50,179 nucleotides of DNA, from positions 1,618,432-1,668,610 of the forward strand of contig CP070722.1 in the NCBI GenBank assembly GCA_020350785.1, read 5' to 3'. The notes beneath the pieces are model-generated. The model was not told the origin of the DNA, did not search any database, and saw only the letters and a program-made list of their open reading frames with translations. The number at the start of each line of letters is the position of its first letter. The stretch's first letter is position 1. This stretch comes from Gemmatimonadota bacterium (lineage in GTDB: Bacteria > Gemmatimonadota > Gemmatimonadetes > Palauibacterales > KS3-K002). Shown here piece after piece: positions 28,670 through 37,313 of this stretch. Position numbers and translations under genes: made by a program.

Positions 28670-29422
28670 TCAGCGGGTCACGGTGGCTACTAAGCGACCG
28701 GATGACAGGTGAGATGTCAAGACGATGCGGTCAAACCGGTCGCTGAGACCGAGCGCGTACTCGGCCGCTTCCACCGCCCGCGCCTCTCGTTCCTTGCTGT
28801 CGACCATGTTGATCACCGGCACGACCGTGGCATCGCGGACGTCTTTGAGCGCGCCCCGTTCGTCACTCAGGAGCCGGGCAATGTGTTCCGGGGTGACCGG
28901 TTCTCCGTAGCGGGCGTGGGTGACCGCCTCCACCTGCGCCAGCCGGTGGGCGATCGTCTCGGTGAGCGGTTCGCCGATGGCGCGAGCGGAAACGATCGGA
29001 ATGACCGTCGTTGTATTGTCCGGGAAGACCGGTTCGCCTTCCTGAGGAGCCTTGATCCACCGCATGCGTGCGCCGTCGCACTTCACAAGCAGCAGGTCGA
29101 AGCCAGCCGCCTGTCCTATCTTGACGATCAGCGCGGGTTCCACACCACCGAATCGCTCTTTGCGCACGTCGGGCAGAGCGAAGGCGACGAGGCGGTGCCT
29201 CCCTGCAGCCTCCACGGCCGCCGTGGCCAGCTCGTCCGGTCCGGCGATGACGACCTCCGCATTGAGCTGCTTGGGGAAGTGGGCGATGGGAACGGTGGAG
29301 GTGATGCCAACGCGGCCCCGATGAGTCTGGGCGAGGTGATAGAGAGTCGTCTTCTTTCCGCCGGCTCCGACCGCACAGATGACGCCGATGCGGGCGTTCA
29401 GCAGGTCCAGCAGCTCGCTCAT
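28670..29422 (-). CDS. yqeC: YqeC-like selenium cofactor biosynthesis protein
   Basis: 250 residues. A P-loop variant GAGGKKTTLYHLA lies at the N-terminus, followed by GITSTVPIAHFP and the conserved core KCDGARMRWIKAPQEGEPVFP, NTTTVIPIVSARAIGEPL and HARYGEPVTPEHIARLL. This matches YqeC, found with selenium-dependent molybdenum hydroxylases. The expected partners (YqeB, SelD, EF2563-type proteins, molybdenum hydroxylases) are not in this window. Its ATG overlaps the stop of the beta-propeller gene by four bases, so the two are translated together. The name is from motif recognition; the reaction is not firmly known. Confidence 0.85.
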   Translation of the reverse strand: MSELLDLLNARIGVICAVGAGGKKTTLYHLAQTHRGRVGITSTVPIAHFPKQLNAEVVIAGPDELATAAVEAAGRHRLVAFALPDVRKERFGGVEPALIVKIGQAAGFDLLLVKCDGARMRWIKAPQEGEPVFPDNTTTVIPIVSARAIGEPLTETIAHRLAQVEAVTHARYGEPVTPEHIARLLSDERGALKDVRDATVVPVINMVDSKEREARAVEAAEYALGLSDRFDRIVLTSHLSSGRLVATVTR

Positions 29423-30552
29423 GGCGACTCCAGCACCACAGCCTTGACCGAGAGGATGCGGGGAAGGAACTGGCCAACGACTTCCCAGTTGTCACCGCAA
29501 TCTCGGCTGGCGAACACATGGCCGCTCGAGGTTCCGAAATAGACACCGCAAGGCTCCAACCCATCGCTGTCTATGGCTTCTCGCAGAACGGTCACGTAGG
29601 CGTTACGACGCGGCAGACCGCGTGTCAGTGGCATCCAGTCGGCACCGGCATTCCGACTCCGAAATACGGTGATGGCACCGCCCACCGTCGTGCGGAGATG
29701 GCTGCTCTCCTCGGGGATGACGTAGACCGAATCGGGGTCGTTCGGCTCGCTGGTGAGCGCATAACCGAAGTCGCTGGGCAGACCCTCGGTGATCTCGGTC
29801 CAGCTGACGCCGCGGTTGTCGCTACGATACGTGCCCGAGTGGCTCTGCTGATAGAGTCGGTCGGGCCGAGCGGGGTGAAGCAGGAGACGGTGCACGCAAT
29901 GGCCGGTCTGTGGTCGCCTGTCGGGCAGGTAGTCGGCGCGCACGCCCTCGTTCGCGGGCGACCAGGATGCGCCGCCGTCATCGGACCGGTAGACGCCGCC
30001 GGCGGAGATCGCCGCGTAGATACGCGCCGGATCGCGAGGATCGATCTGAATGGAGTGCAGAGCCAATCCGCCTTTGGCCGGCTGCCAGGTCTCCCGTGTG
30101 GGGTGTTGGTTGAGCGCCTCGACGGGTTTCCAGGTTGCACCCCGGTCACGGCTGACGAAGAGTCCGGCAGGCTCGATCCCGGCATAGAGAGTGTCGGGCT
30201 CCGCGCTATGGCCGGGCGTCAGGTACCAGATTGCCGCGAGGGCGGCTTGATCAGAGCCGGCTTGATGGTGGGGGGCTCGCAGAACGGGTTGCCAGCTGAG
30301 TCCGGCATCACGACTGACGTGGATGTGCGCCCCCCAGACCGGGTGGCGTGTGGCCGCGTAGGCACAGTTCGGATGACGAGGGTCGCTTACAGCATGGTAG
30401 ACCTCGTAGCCGGCCAGCTGCGGACCTTGAAAGCTCCAGTCGCGGCGCTGCAGATTCGACGAAGCTAGGAAAAGGCCTTTGCGTGTTCCGATGAACAGGA
30501 CAACGGCTGAGCGATCGGAGCTACGAACCGCACACCTCCGCGTGAAGCGGGT
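29419..30552 (-). CDS. BNR/sialidase-like beta-propeller protein without a normal start codon
   Basis: The open frame runs from just after TAG (30553-30555) to 29419. Conserved sequence already begins at about 30500 (VVLFIGTRKGLFLASS), followed by YEVYHAVSDPRHP, VWGAHIHVSRDAG, AGLFVSRDRGATWKPV, GGVYRSDDGGASWSPA and later blades. These are the Asp-box repeats of WD40/YVTN/BNR-type propellers (photosystem II stability factor-like, VPS10-like). No signal peptide is seen. There is no in-frame ATG, GTG or TTG before TTG 30064-30066, which is far too late. CTG 30496-30498 is the only near-cognate candidate. A GGAGG lies at about 30535-30539. Either a rare start, an indel, or a damaged gene. Confidence 0.72.
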   Translation of the reverse strand, partial: TRFTRRCAVRSSDRSAVVLFIGTRKGLFLASSNLQRRDWSFQGPQLAGYEVYHAVSDPRHPNCAYAATRHPVWGAHIHVSRDAGLSWQPVLRAPHHQAGSDQAALAAIWYLTPGHSAEPDTLYAGIEPAGLFVSRDRGATWKPVEALNQHPTRETWQPAKGGLALHSIQIDPRDPARIYAAISAGGVYRSDDGGASWSPANEGVRADYLPDRRPQTGHCVHRLLLHPARPDRLYQQSHSGTYRSDNRGVSWTEITEGLPSDFGYALTSEPNDPDSVYVIPEESSHLRTTVGGAITVFRSRNAGADWMPLTRGLPRRNAYVTVLREAIDSDGLEPCGVYFGTSSGHVFASRDCGDNWEVVGQFLPRILSVKAVVLESP

Positions 30553-30658
30553 CTAGGAAGCCAGTATTATGCGCAGGAAATCTCTTAGATCAGGCGCGGC
30601 ATTACAAGGCCGGTCCCTGTCGATGCGTAACGGTCGGGGCGGCGATTTCTCGCTTTCG

Positions 30659-31090
30659 CTAGGTGCAGCCGATGATCCCTTCGTCAGGGATGGGGATGCC
30701 GGCGGGCGGCGTCGCCGAGCCGAAGTACACGCCACACTCGTAGTCAGTGTTGACGTGGGTCGCCTTGGCGCTCCAACCGTTGCCTCCGACCTCGAGGATT
30801 TCAATCGTAACCGAAGGGCTAACGCTGTAATCCAGCTGCGCCAGGTTATCGGTATACGCCATGTTCCTCTCGAAATACGCTTCCTCTGCCGTCACCAGGT
30901 TCCGCAAGTCCGACATCATCGTCGCGCGGTTGGCCTTGCCGCGGGCTCCGGAGAAGCGTGGAAGCGCCACGGCGACAAGCAGGCCGAGAATCGTGATAAT
31001 CACAAGAAGCTCGACCAATGTGAAACCCGACGGCCGCCGGCACGCCCGCCTGGCAGGCAACAAATCTCGAGCCCTGAGAGCAGCGTCCAT
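30659..31090 (-). CDS. pilA: Type IV major pilin, PilA-like
   Basis: 143 residues from ATG 31090, with GGAGAAAG eight bases upstream; the frame continues upstream to 31486, but that part is not pilin-like. A 22-residue basic leader ends PSG, then FTLVELLVIITILGLLVAVALP with Glu27 at +5, the class IVa signature for PilD processing. The mature protein is short (121 residues). Cys119 and Cys142 near the C-terminus can form the usual disulfide-bonded D-region. The leader is somewhat longer than usual (commonly 6-15). It lies about 9 kb from the minor pilin operon and is upstream of the propeller gene on the same strand. Confidence 0.93.
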   Translation of the reverse strand: MDAALRARDLLPARRACRRPSGFTLVELLVIITILGLLVAVALPRFSGARGKANRATMMSDLRNLVTAEEAYFERNMAYTDNLAQLDYSVSPSVTIEILEVGGNGWSAKATHVNTDYECGVYFGSATPPAGIPIPDEGIIGCT

Positions 31091-31443
31091 TAGAATGACT
31101 TTCTCCGTCGAACCATCAGGGGCGGAAGAGATGCGGTCGACACCGGCTGCGGCGCAAGGTCTGTGCCCTCGGCCTCGTGTCAGTAACCTCAATAACCGCA
31201 TGAAGTTACGCTTGCCACACGCCTCCGGGTTGGCGCCTGCAACTGCATTATGCAAAGCTGTGGTGCGGAGTGCGACGGTCCCGGCGAAGTCGAGGCCGAG
31301 CGCGGCTGAGGTTATGTGAACTGGGATACATTGACCGGCGCGCCAACCGCTGCGCCAAGCCATGTGCAAACGGGGCGGGTCGGCGCGTCTTGTTGTTGAC
31401 AGCCCCGTGCCGATGCGTAACGAACCCACGCGGGAGGGATACA
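31091..31443. other. Divergent region between pilin and DUF4139 genes
   Basis: About 350 bases that must hold promoters for the pilin (minus) and the DUF4139 protein (plus). On the plus strand a perfect -35 hexamer TTGACA (31396-31401) is present, but the -10 (TAACGA after 16 bases) is poor. On the minus strand I find no clear sigma-70 or sigma-54 promoter for the pilin. No RNA gene recognised. Confidence 0.4.
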
Positions 31444-32664
31444 ATGCGATCGTTTCGTCAATGGGGGGTGGTGTTCCTGGCGGCAATTCTTCCGGCCGCC
31501 ATGGCCGCCGACAGCGGCCAAGACTTTGCGTCCGGACAGCCGGACACGAGCCTGACGATCTATACTGGCAATTTCGCCTTGGTGCGCAAGCAGATCGAGC
31601 GTGTCTTGCCAGCGGGTGCTCATACGGTGAGGATCGATGACCTGCCGGCGACCATCGACCCAGCCAGCATGACGGTGCTCGATGCTGAGGTCACACTGTT
31701 GGGAAGTCATGGCTTCCGGAGTTACCAGGACTCCGGTGCCGGACCTGGAGCCTCGCTGGACCTCGATATCGAGGTAGAGAAGGAGGTGAGGGGGCTCAGT
31801 CTGGCCTATTTGACGACGGGAGTGAGTTGGTCAGCCGACTATTCCTTGATCGTGGCCAGGGATGACGCCACGGCGCGCTTGGACGGATTCGCGAGCATAG
31901 TAAACGGTTCGGGCACGAGCTACGACGAGACCGAGGTCCAACTGTTGGCCGGTACCGTCCAGCGCGAGGGGCGCTTCGGCGTCGACGACTTTCGGTTCGA
32001 ACGTTCGGTTGCAGAGATGGGTGCGGCGGGACCGGGGGCCGAGGAGGCTGCATTCGGCGACTACCACCTCTACACGGTGTCGCGGCCGCTCTCGCTTCGG
32101 GCGGGGGAGTCGCGACGGATCAGGCTGCTGGGCGCCTCCTCGATCGCTATGCGCAAAGAGTACGTCTTCAGTCACCAGATAGACTATCGCCGACCCTATC
32201 CCGAGCCGTTGACCCAACCGGCGGCGGTCAGCTATTGGGTCGAGCGACTGGGAAGCGGCGATTTTAGCGAGACCCCTCTGCCGGCAGGTCGGGTTCGTCT
32301 GCTACAGGAGGACGAGGAGGGGCGCGCTCAGCTGCTGGGGATAACCGCGATCCCGAATACCCCGGCGGGCGAGGGTTTCAGGCTGAATACGGGCTTGGCC
32401 TTCGACATCGTGGGCACGCGAGTGCAGACGGAGTATGAGCGGCCGAGCAGCAATATCTACGAATCGACGTGGAGAATCGAGCTGCGCAACGGCGGTGAGC
32501 GGGATGTGGCCGTGCAGGTGCTGGAGGAGTTCAGCGGCGACTGGCGGATCGTCGAGTCGACGCATGCTCCCCGGAAGCTCTCGTCACGAGCCGCGAAGTT
32601 CGAGGTCAGCGTGCCGGCCGGGGGTACGTCGGTGCTGGAGTATCGGGTTTCGGTGCGCACATGA
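31444..32664 (+). CDS. DUF4139-type exported protein
   Basis: 406 residues from ATG 31444, preceded by GGAGGG. A signal peptide (about 1-22, ending AMAADS) exports it. The N-terminal part TIYTGNFALVRKQIERVLPAG and VRIDDLPATIDPASM is the short DUF4140-like strand region. From about residue 105 the DUF4139 signature follows: LAYLTTGVSWSADYSLIV, later SRPLSLRAGESRRIRLL, RVRLLQEDEEGRAQLLG and YESTWRIELRNGG. Family proteins usually have a long coiled coil between these two parts and reach 500-600 residues; here it is nearly absent. The function is unknown. It is a single gene, divergent from the pilin. Confidence 0.86.
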   Translation: MRSFRQWGVVFLAAILPAAMAADSGQDFASGQPDTSLTIYTGNFALVRKQIERVLPAGAHTVRIDDLPATIDPASMTVLDAEVTLLGSHGFRSYQDSGAGPGASLDLDIEVEKEVRGLSLAYLTTGVSWSADYSLIVARDDATARLDGFASIVNGSGTSYDETEVQLLAGTVQREGRFGVDDFRFERSVAEMGAAGPGAEEAAFGDYHLYTVSRPLSLRAGESRRIRLLGASSIAMRKEYVFSHQIDYRRPYPEPLTQPAAVSYWVERLGSGDFSETPLPAGRVRLLQEDEEGRAQLLGITAIPNTPAGEGFRLNTGLAFDIVGTRVQTEYERPSSNIYESTWRIELRNGGERDVAVQVLEEFSGDWRIVESTHAPRKLSSRAAKFEVSVPAGGTSVLEYRVSVRT

Positions 32665-32755
32665 ACTGGCGAGGGTCAGGGGGTAGGAGGAAGTGAGGGT
32701 ACTGGCCGGCTAGAGTTCCAGCGCTGCGGCCGATCGAGCGGATAGCGGCGCCACA

Positions 32756-32784
32756 TTGACAGGGGTAGTGTGGTCCGGTATCCT
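32756..32784 (+). promoter_or_regulatory. Sigma-70 promoter of rpsU
   Basis: TTGACA (32756-32761), a spacer of exactly 17 bases, then TATCCT (32779-32784). The -35 is perfect, the -10 matches four of six positions. Transcription would start near 32791, giving a leader of about 85 bases before the S21 start. Confidence 0.72.
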
Positions 32785-32875
32785 AAATGGCTACCAGAGG
32801 TGGAGGTTCAACGGCGGTGGTTACCAGCTTGTTGGTGAGATCGTCGGTCATGATCACGAGGGGTCAGAGGAGATA

Positions 32876-33067
32876 ATGGTCCAGGTTACGGTCAACGAAG
32901 GCGATGATCTAGAGCGCGTTTTGCGGCGCTTCAAGCGCCAGGTGCAGAAGGCGGGCATATTCACCGACCTGAAGCGCAAGAAGCACTACGAGAAGCCCAG
33001 CGAGACGCGGAAGCGGAAGCGGAACGCGGCGCGGCGGAGAAGCCGGCGCAACAGACAGCGTCGGTAA
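32876..33067 (+). CDS. rpsU: 30S ribosomal protein S21
   Basis: 63 residues from ATG 32876 with GAGGAG just upstream; the longer in-frame ATG at 32756 overlaps the promoter and can be rejected. The sequence is typical: [20 protein letters not shown], then [20 protein letters not shown] and a very basic tail ([19 protein letters not shown]). It is a small-subunit protein involved in initiation. It has its own promoter and a downstream hairpin, so it looks like a single-gene transcript. Confidence 0.97.
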   Translation: MVQVTVNEGDDLERVLRRFKRQVQKAGIFTDLKRKKHYEKPSETRKRKRNAARRRSRRNRQRR

Positions 33068-33078
33068 GCTGGCCTCCG

Positions 33079-33115
33079 GCCCGACCTTTTCCGGCCCGGC
33101 TGGTTCGGGTCGGGC
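33079..33115 (+). terminator. Hairpin after rpsU
   Basis: GCCCGACC (33079-33086) pairs perfectly with GGTCGGGC (33108-33115); inside, GGCCCGG-rich bases can extend the fold. It lies 12 bases past the stop codon. There is no T-run after it, so it may be Rho-assisted. Confidence 0.5.
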
Positions 33116-33311
33116 ACAATGCGGGACCGACCTCAAGCGCCGCGGCCCCACCGAACACCTGCGATAAGGTTTTCGCACCCAGCATTTCTCACAGTCAAAG
33201 TAGCATCGCCGCGCCATCACTGCCGGACATCCGGAGTATGTCAGTATCGTTGGGGTGCCTACCGGGGGTTCTGTGTACCTGGCAGGCCGGTAAGCTCATA
33301 TCTTTTGCGAT

Positions 33312-34715
33312 ATGAAAGACGAAGAGCGGGGCCGGGCCGAGGGCATTCCGGCGGAGGCACTCCCGCAGCGACTCGATGCATACCTGGGAGCCAGCCGACT
33401 GCTGCCCGGCGAAGCGGCGGTCACCGTGGCGCTCTCCGGCGGCGTCGATTCGGTCGTCTTGCTCCATCTTCTTCTGGAACTGCAAGGCGCATGGGGCTGG
33501 CGCGTTTCGGCCGCCCACTTCGACCATCGGATGCGAGAGGGGAGCCTCCGCGAAGCCGAATGGGTGCGGCGACTCTGCCAACGGTTGGGCATCGAACACC
33601 GAATCGGCAGTGCGCATCACCGCCCCTCGAACGAGGCAGACGCGCGGGACCTGCGCTACGCGTTCTTGATTGAGGCGCTGGACGAGCTGGGCGGCGGTCT
33701 GCTGGCGACGGCCCATCAGGCTGATGACCAGGCGGAGACGGTGCTCTTTCGCCTGCGGCGAGGCAGCGGGCTGGCGGGGCTGGCTGGGATCCCGGAGCGA
33801 CGTCCCCCAGGAATCGTTCGGCCGCTACTCCCATTCTGGCGACAAGAGATCGAAGCGTTCGCCCAGTCCAGAGGGCTTGATTATCTCGCCGATCCCAGCA
33901 ACCTCGATCTCTCCTTCGCTCGGAACCGCATCCGCCGGCAGCTGATCCCGGCCATCGAGGCCGGTGGCTTGCCGGATCTTCGGCTGCAGCTCCACCGTCT
34001 TGCCGGTCTGGCGCGGCGGGCCACGGTTGCCGTGGAGCCGCTGATCGAGAAGGCACTGCACGAGCTGATCGCCGAAGCGGATGAGCGCCGTATCGTGGTT
34101 GCACGCAGCGGGTTACTGGCCTATGATTCGAACGTGCAGGCACATCTCTTGCGCGCGCTCGCCGCCCGCTTGGGTCAACGGCCAGGCCGCACGGGAACGT
34201 GCCTCGCACTGGAGTTTATTAGAACAGGTTCCAGCGGGCGCGGGATAAACCTCGCCGGTGGCATCGAGCTGAGCCGCGAATTTGACCGATTGATCGTAGG
34301 AAGGCGGCGCAGCGCTGAGCAGCCTGCGGACAGCGAACTGGTGGTCGAAACTGTCGGTGGAGGCGAGGCGAAAGTGAGGATCGGCGGAGTTGATTGGCGG
34401 GTCCGCTGGGGACCGGCCGCGGCCATGCCAGTGGATGGCCAAGCGGAAACCGCCTGGCTTGATCCTTCCGAACTTCATCTTCCGTTGAGGGTGCGCTCGT
34501 GGCGCCCGGGTGACCGTATTCGCTTGGCGGCGGGCACCCGCAAGCTGAAGAAGGTGTTCGGCGAGCTGAAGGTGGGTCGTTCGGAGCGATCTGGTCTTCC
34601 TCTGCTGGTCGACGAGAAGGGTGTGCTGTGGGTCGTGGGACTGCTTCGCGGTACCAAGGCCCGGGATGACGCGAGCGGCGGATCCTTCGGCGTCCGCTTC
34701 GCAAGTGAAAGATGA
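33312..34715 (+). CDS. tilS: tRNA(Ile)-lysidine synthase
   Basis: 467 residues. The PP-loop ATP-binding motif LSGGVDS lies at 41-47, followed by AAHFDHRMREGSLREAEWV, DARDLRYAFL and ATAHQADDQAETVLFRLRRG, all diagnostic for TilS. The C-terminal TilS domain is present (LRVRSWRPGDRIRLAAGTRK, LKKVFGELKVGRSER). It adds lysine to C34 of tRNA-Ile(CAU), changing its codon from AUG to AUA. The ribosome binding site is weak. Its stop overlaps the hpt start by four bases (ATGA), the arrangement of tilS-hpt-ftsH in many bacteria. Confidence 0.96.
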   Translation: MKDEERGRAEGIPAEALPQRLDAYLGASRLLPGEAAVTVALSGGVDSVVLLHLLLELQGAWGWRVSAAHFDHRMREGSLREAEWVRRLCQRLGIEHRIGSAHHRPSNEADARDLRYAFLIEALDELGGGLLATAHQADDQAETVLFRLRRGSGLAGLAGIPERRPPGIVRPLLPFWRQEIEAFAQSRGLDYLADPSNLDLSFARNRIRRQLIPAIEAGGLPDLRLQLHRLAGLARRATVAVEPLIEKALHELIAEADERRIVVARSGLLAYDSNVQAHLLRALAARLGQRPGRTGTCLALEFIRTGSSGRGINLAGGIELSREFDRLIVGRRRSAEQPADSELVVETVGGGEAKVRIGGVDWRVRWGPAAAMPVDGQAETAWLDPSELHLPLRVRSWRPGDRIRLAAGTRKLKKVFGELKVGRSERSGLPLLVDEKGVLWVVGLLRGTKARDDASGGSFGVRFASER

Positions 34716-35278
34716 GCGAAGTAGCGACGCGGTACCCCGGGCTTGCACGGGTGGTCTTCTCGGAGGAGGAAATCGCAGAGCGCGTCCGGGAATTAGCGCG
34801 TGAGATCAACGCCTACTACCCGGAAGGTGATGCGTTGCTCGTTATCGGGCTGCTCAAGGGGGCATTCGCATTCGTGAGCGACCTCGTCCGAGCGATGAGC
34901 CGGCCGAGGCTCGAGGTCGATTTCCTGGTTGCGGCCCTCTACGGGGAGGGTACCGACTCCGGCGGCGAGGTGCGGCTCCTCTACGATCCGGGAACTCCCT
35001 TAGCGGGGCGTCACGTCCTCTTGGTGGAAGACGTGGTGGACAGCGGGAAGACGTTGGATCGCATCGGGGACGAGCTCAGGCGCCGGGGGCCGCTGTCATT
35101 GGAGGTTTGCGCGTTACTTCACAAGCACGTCGCGCCGACGCTGCGCTTTGAGCCGCGCTGGGTGGGCTTCGACGCACCGGCCGATTGGCTTGTCGGATAC
35201 GGACTTGACCTCGGAGAGCGATACCGGCACCTGCCGTTCATTGGTGCCCTCGCTTCCGGGGATGAGAGAGGTTTTTGA
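34712..35278 (+). CDS. hpt: Hypoxanthine phosphoribosyltransferase
   Basis: 188 residues. The PRPP-binding motif VEDVVDSGKT (105-114) and the flexible-loop and substrate regions (LLKGAFAFVSDLVRAM, ADWLVGYGLDLGERYRHLPFIG) are clear. It salvages hypoxanthine and guanine to IMP and GMP using PRPP. It is coupled by an ATGA overlap to tilS and is followed two bases later by ftsH, a conserved operon order. It may act together with the purine nucleoside phosphorylase encoded about 7.5 kb downstream. Confidence 0.95.
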   Translation: MSEVATRYPGLARVVFSEEEIAERVRELAREINAYYPEGDALLVIGLLKGAFAFVSDLVRAMSRPRLEVDFLVAALYGEGTDSGGEVRLLYDPGTPLAGRHVLLVEDVVDSGKTLDRIGDELRRRGPLSLEVCALLHKHVAPTLRFEPRWVGFDAPADWLVGYGLDLGERYRHLPFIGALASGDERGF

Positions 35279-35280
35279 GA

Positions 35281-37311
35281 ATGCCCGATATCGATCCGAA
35301 CCGTGGTGATCAACAGCCGAGGTGGGCGCGGCTCTCGAGAAGCCTCGCCTTCTGGGCGCTAATCATCATGGTCCCGTTGATCATCATCCAGGTCATCGGC
35401 TCGGGCCGCAGGAACGTGCAAGAGCTCAGCTACACGGAGTTCATGCGCGAGCTCGATCGGGACAACGTGCTCAAAGTCGTAGTCATCGACGGCAAGGAGT
35501 TGGAGGGGGAGCTTCGGGCGCCGGTCGGCGCGTCGGCCGAAGCCGGCCGTGAGTTTTGGACGAAGCTTCCGGTCTGGCACAGCGAAGAGCTTCTGAAGCG
35601 CTTGGAGGAGAGCGGGATCACGATCGAAGCCGAGGAGGCGCGGCTCAGCTGGTGGAGTGTCCTGGTCGGCGCGCTACCCTGTATCTTCCTTTTCGCCCTG
35701 ATGCTCTTTTGGCTGCGGCAGATGCAGGCGGGTGGCGCCCGCGCCTTCTCCTTCGGGAAGTCAAAAGCAAAGCTGCTTTCCGGCGACACGCCCAAGGTCA
35801 CGTTCGCCGATGTGGCCGGCTGCGAGGAGGCGAAGGACGAGCTCAAAGAGACTATCGAGTTCTTGAAGGACCCCTCCCGGTTCACGCGTTTGGGAGGGCG
35901 CCTTCCGAAGGGCGCTTTGCTGGTAGGGCCGCCGGGTACCGGCAAGACACTGCTGGCGCGAGCGGTAGCCGGCGAAGCCTCCCGTCCTTTCTTTAGCATG
36001 TCCGGCTCCGATTTCGTGGAGATGTTCGTCGGGGTCGGGGCCTCGCGCGTGCGAGATCTGTTCGAACAGGGGAAAGCGCACGCTCCCTGCATCATCTTCA
36101 TCGATGAGTTGGACGCCGTGGGGCGTCATCGCGGCGCCGGGTTGGGCGGCGGGCACGACGAGCGGGAACAAACGCTCAACCAGTTGCTGGTGGAGATGGA
36201 CGGCTTTGAGTCCAACGAGGGTGTGATACTGATCGCAGCGACCAATCGACCCGATGTTCTGGATCCGGCATTGCTGCGACCGGGCCGCTTCGATCGTCAG
36301 ATCGTGGTCGACGCGCCCGATGTAAAGGGTAGAGAGGGGATCCTCAAGGTTCACACCCGCAAGATCCCGCTGGCTGAAGGGGTGGACCTGACGAAACTGG
36401 CGAAGGCGACGCCGGGCATGAGCGGGGCTGATCTGGCCAATATGGTGAACGAGGCGGCCCTGTTGGCGGCACGCAGGGACAAGGACCGGGTCGACATGAA
36501 GGACCTTGAGGAGGCCAAGGACCGTGTCCTGTTGGGTGCCGAGCGTCGCAGCATGGTCATCAGTGATGAGGAACGTCGGCTCAGCGCCTATCACGAGGCG
36601 GGCCACGCGGTTGCGGCGCATTACACGCCGGAATGCGACCCGTTGCACAAAGTGACGATCGTGCCACGCGGTCGGGCCCTGGGCCTCACCTTCGCGATGC
36701 CGGAGGACGACCGCCACAGTTATTCCAAGGCCTACCTGGAGGCGCAGTTGGTGTACGCCTACGGCGGCCGCGTTGCCGAGGAGTTGGTGTTCGGAAAAGA
36801 GAAGATCACCACGGGGGCGGGCAACGACATCGAGCGCGCCACGGCGTTGGCGCGGAGGATGGTCACGGAGTGGGGCATGTCGGCGGAGATCGGCCCCATC
36901 AACGTAGGTGACAGAGGGGAGGAGATCTTCCTGGGTCGTGAGATTGTCGAGCGACGCGATGTCAGCGAAACGATGGCGCAAATGGTGGACGCCGAGGTTC
37001 GCAAGCTCCTCGACGGTACGTATCAGGCGGCCAAGCAAGTCATCTCTAAAAATCTGGAAAAGCTCCATGCCCTGGCCAAGGCGTTGCTGGAGCGGGAGAC
37101 CCTGGACGCCGACGAGATCAACGCCGTCTTCGAAGGCAAGGAGCTGCCACCGCTGCCGCTGGACGACAAGGAGCAAGAGGAAGGGCCGCCTGACGCTCAG
37201 CAGAGTGTTGCGGACAGAAAGAGGGCCGCCGCGGGTCGCGAGCTCGGTGGCAGCCTCGAGCCGGCAACTCCGTTCGGAGGTGGACGAAAAACGAGGGAGC
37301 GTGAGAGATAG
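35281..37311 (+). CDS. ftsH: ATP-dependent zinc metalloprotease FtsH
   Basis: 676 residues from ATG 35281 (GAGAGAGG upstream; an in-frame TTG at 35275 is the alternative). TM helix 1 lies near 19-37, a small periplasmic domain follows, and TM helix 2 lies near 122-145. The AAA domain has Walker A GPPGTGKT (216-223), Walker B ([14 protein letters not shown]) and the SRH ([15 protein letters not shown]). The protease domain has HEAGH (438-442) and the distal Asp region ([10 protein letters not shown]). A Pro/Glu/Lys-rich tail ends it. It degrades damaged or unassembled membrane proteins and short-lived regulators. Between hpt and folP. Confidence 0.97.
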   Translation: MPDIDPNRGDQQPRWARLSRSLAFWALIIMVPLIIIQVIGSGRRNVQELSYTEFMRELDRDNVLKVVVIDGKELEGELRAPVGASAEAGREFWTKLPVWHSEELLKRLEESGITIEAEEARLSWWSVLVGALPCIFLFALMLFWLRQMQAGGARAFSFGKSKAKLLSGDTPKVTFADVAGCEEAKDELKETIEFLKDPSRFTRLGGRLPKGALLVGPPGTGKTLLARAVAGEASRPFFSMSGSDFVEMFVGVGASRVRDLFEQGKAHAPCIIFIDELDAVGRHRGAGLGGGHDEREQTLNQLLVEMDGFESNEGVILIAATNRPDVLDPALLRPGRFDRQIVVDAPDVKGREGILKVHTRKIPLAEGVDLTKLAKATPGMSGADLANMVNEAALLAARRDKDRVDMKDLEEAKDRVLLGAERRSMVISDEERRLSAYHEAGHAVAAHYTPECDPLHKVTIVPRGRALGLTFAMPEDDRHSYSKAYLEAQLVYAYGGRVAEELVFGKEKITTGAGNDIERATALARRMVTEWGMSAEIGPINVGDRGEEIFLGREIVERRDVSETMAQMVDAEVRKLLDGTYQAAKQVISKNLEKLHALAKALLERETLDADEINAVFEGKELPPLPLDDKEQEEGPPDAQQSVADRKRAAAGRELGGSLEPATPFGGGRKTRERER

Positions 37312-37313
37312 GG

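Noticed and set aside
29518-30468. Open frame of 316 codons on the plus strand opposite the beta-propeller gene
   Set aside because: The minus strand has repeated Asp-box motifs and a coupled downstream gene; the plus frame has no motif. I considered it because the propeller lacks a normal start.
31091-31260. Sigma-54 promoter upstream of pilA
   Set aside because: A TGGCA element exists, but no GC is found at the required ten-base distance.
33421-34209. Open frame of 262 codons opposite tilS
   Set aside because: Its translation is dominated by Arg, Pro and Ala, typical of antisense GC-rich frames, and it covers the conserved PP-loop gene.
35761-37176. Open frame of 471 codons on the minus strand opposite ftsH
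   Set aside because: It is the antisense shadow of a certain, conserved gene in GC-rich DNA; its translation has no recognisable motif and no ribosome binding site.
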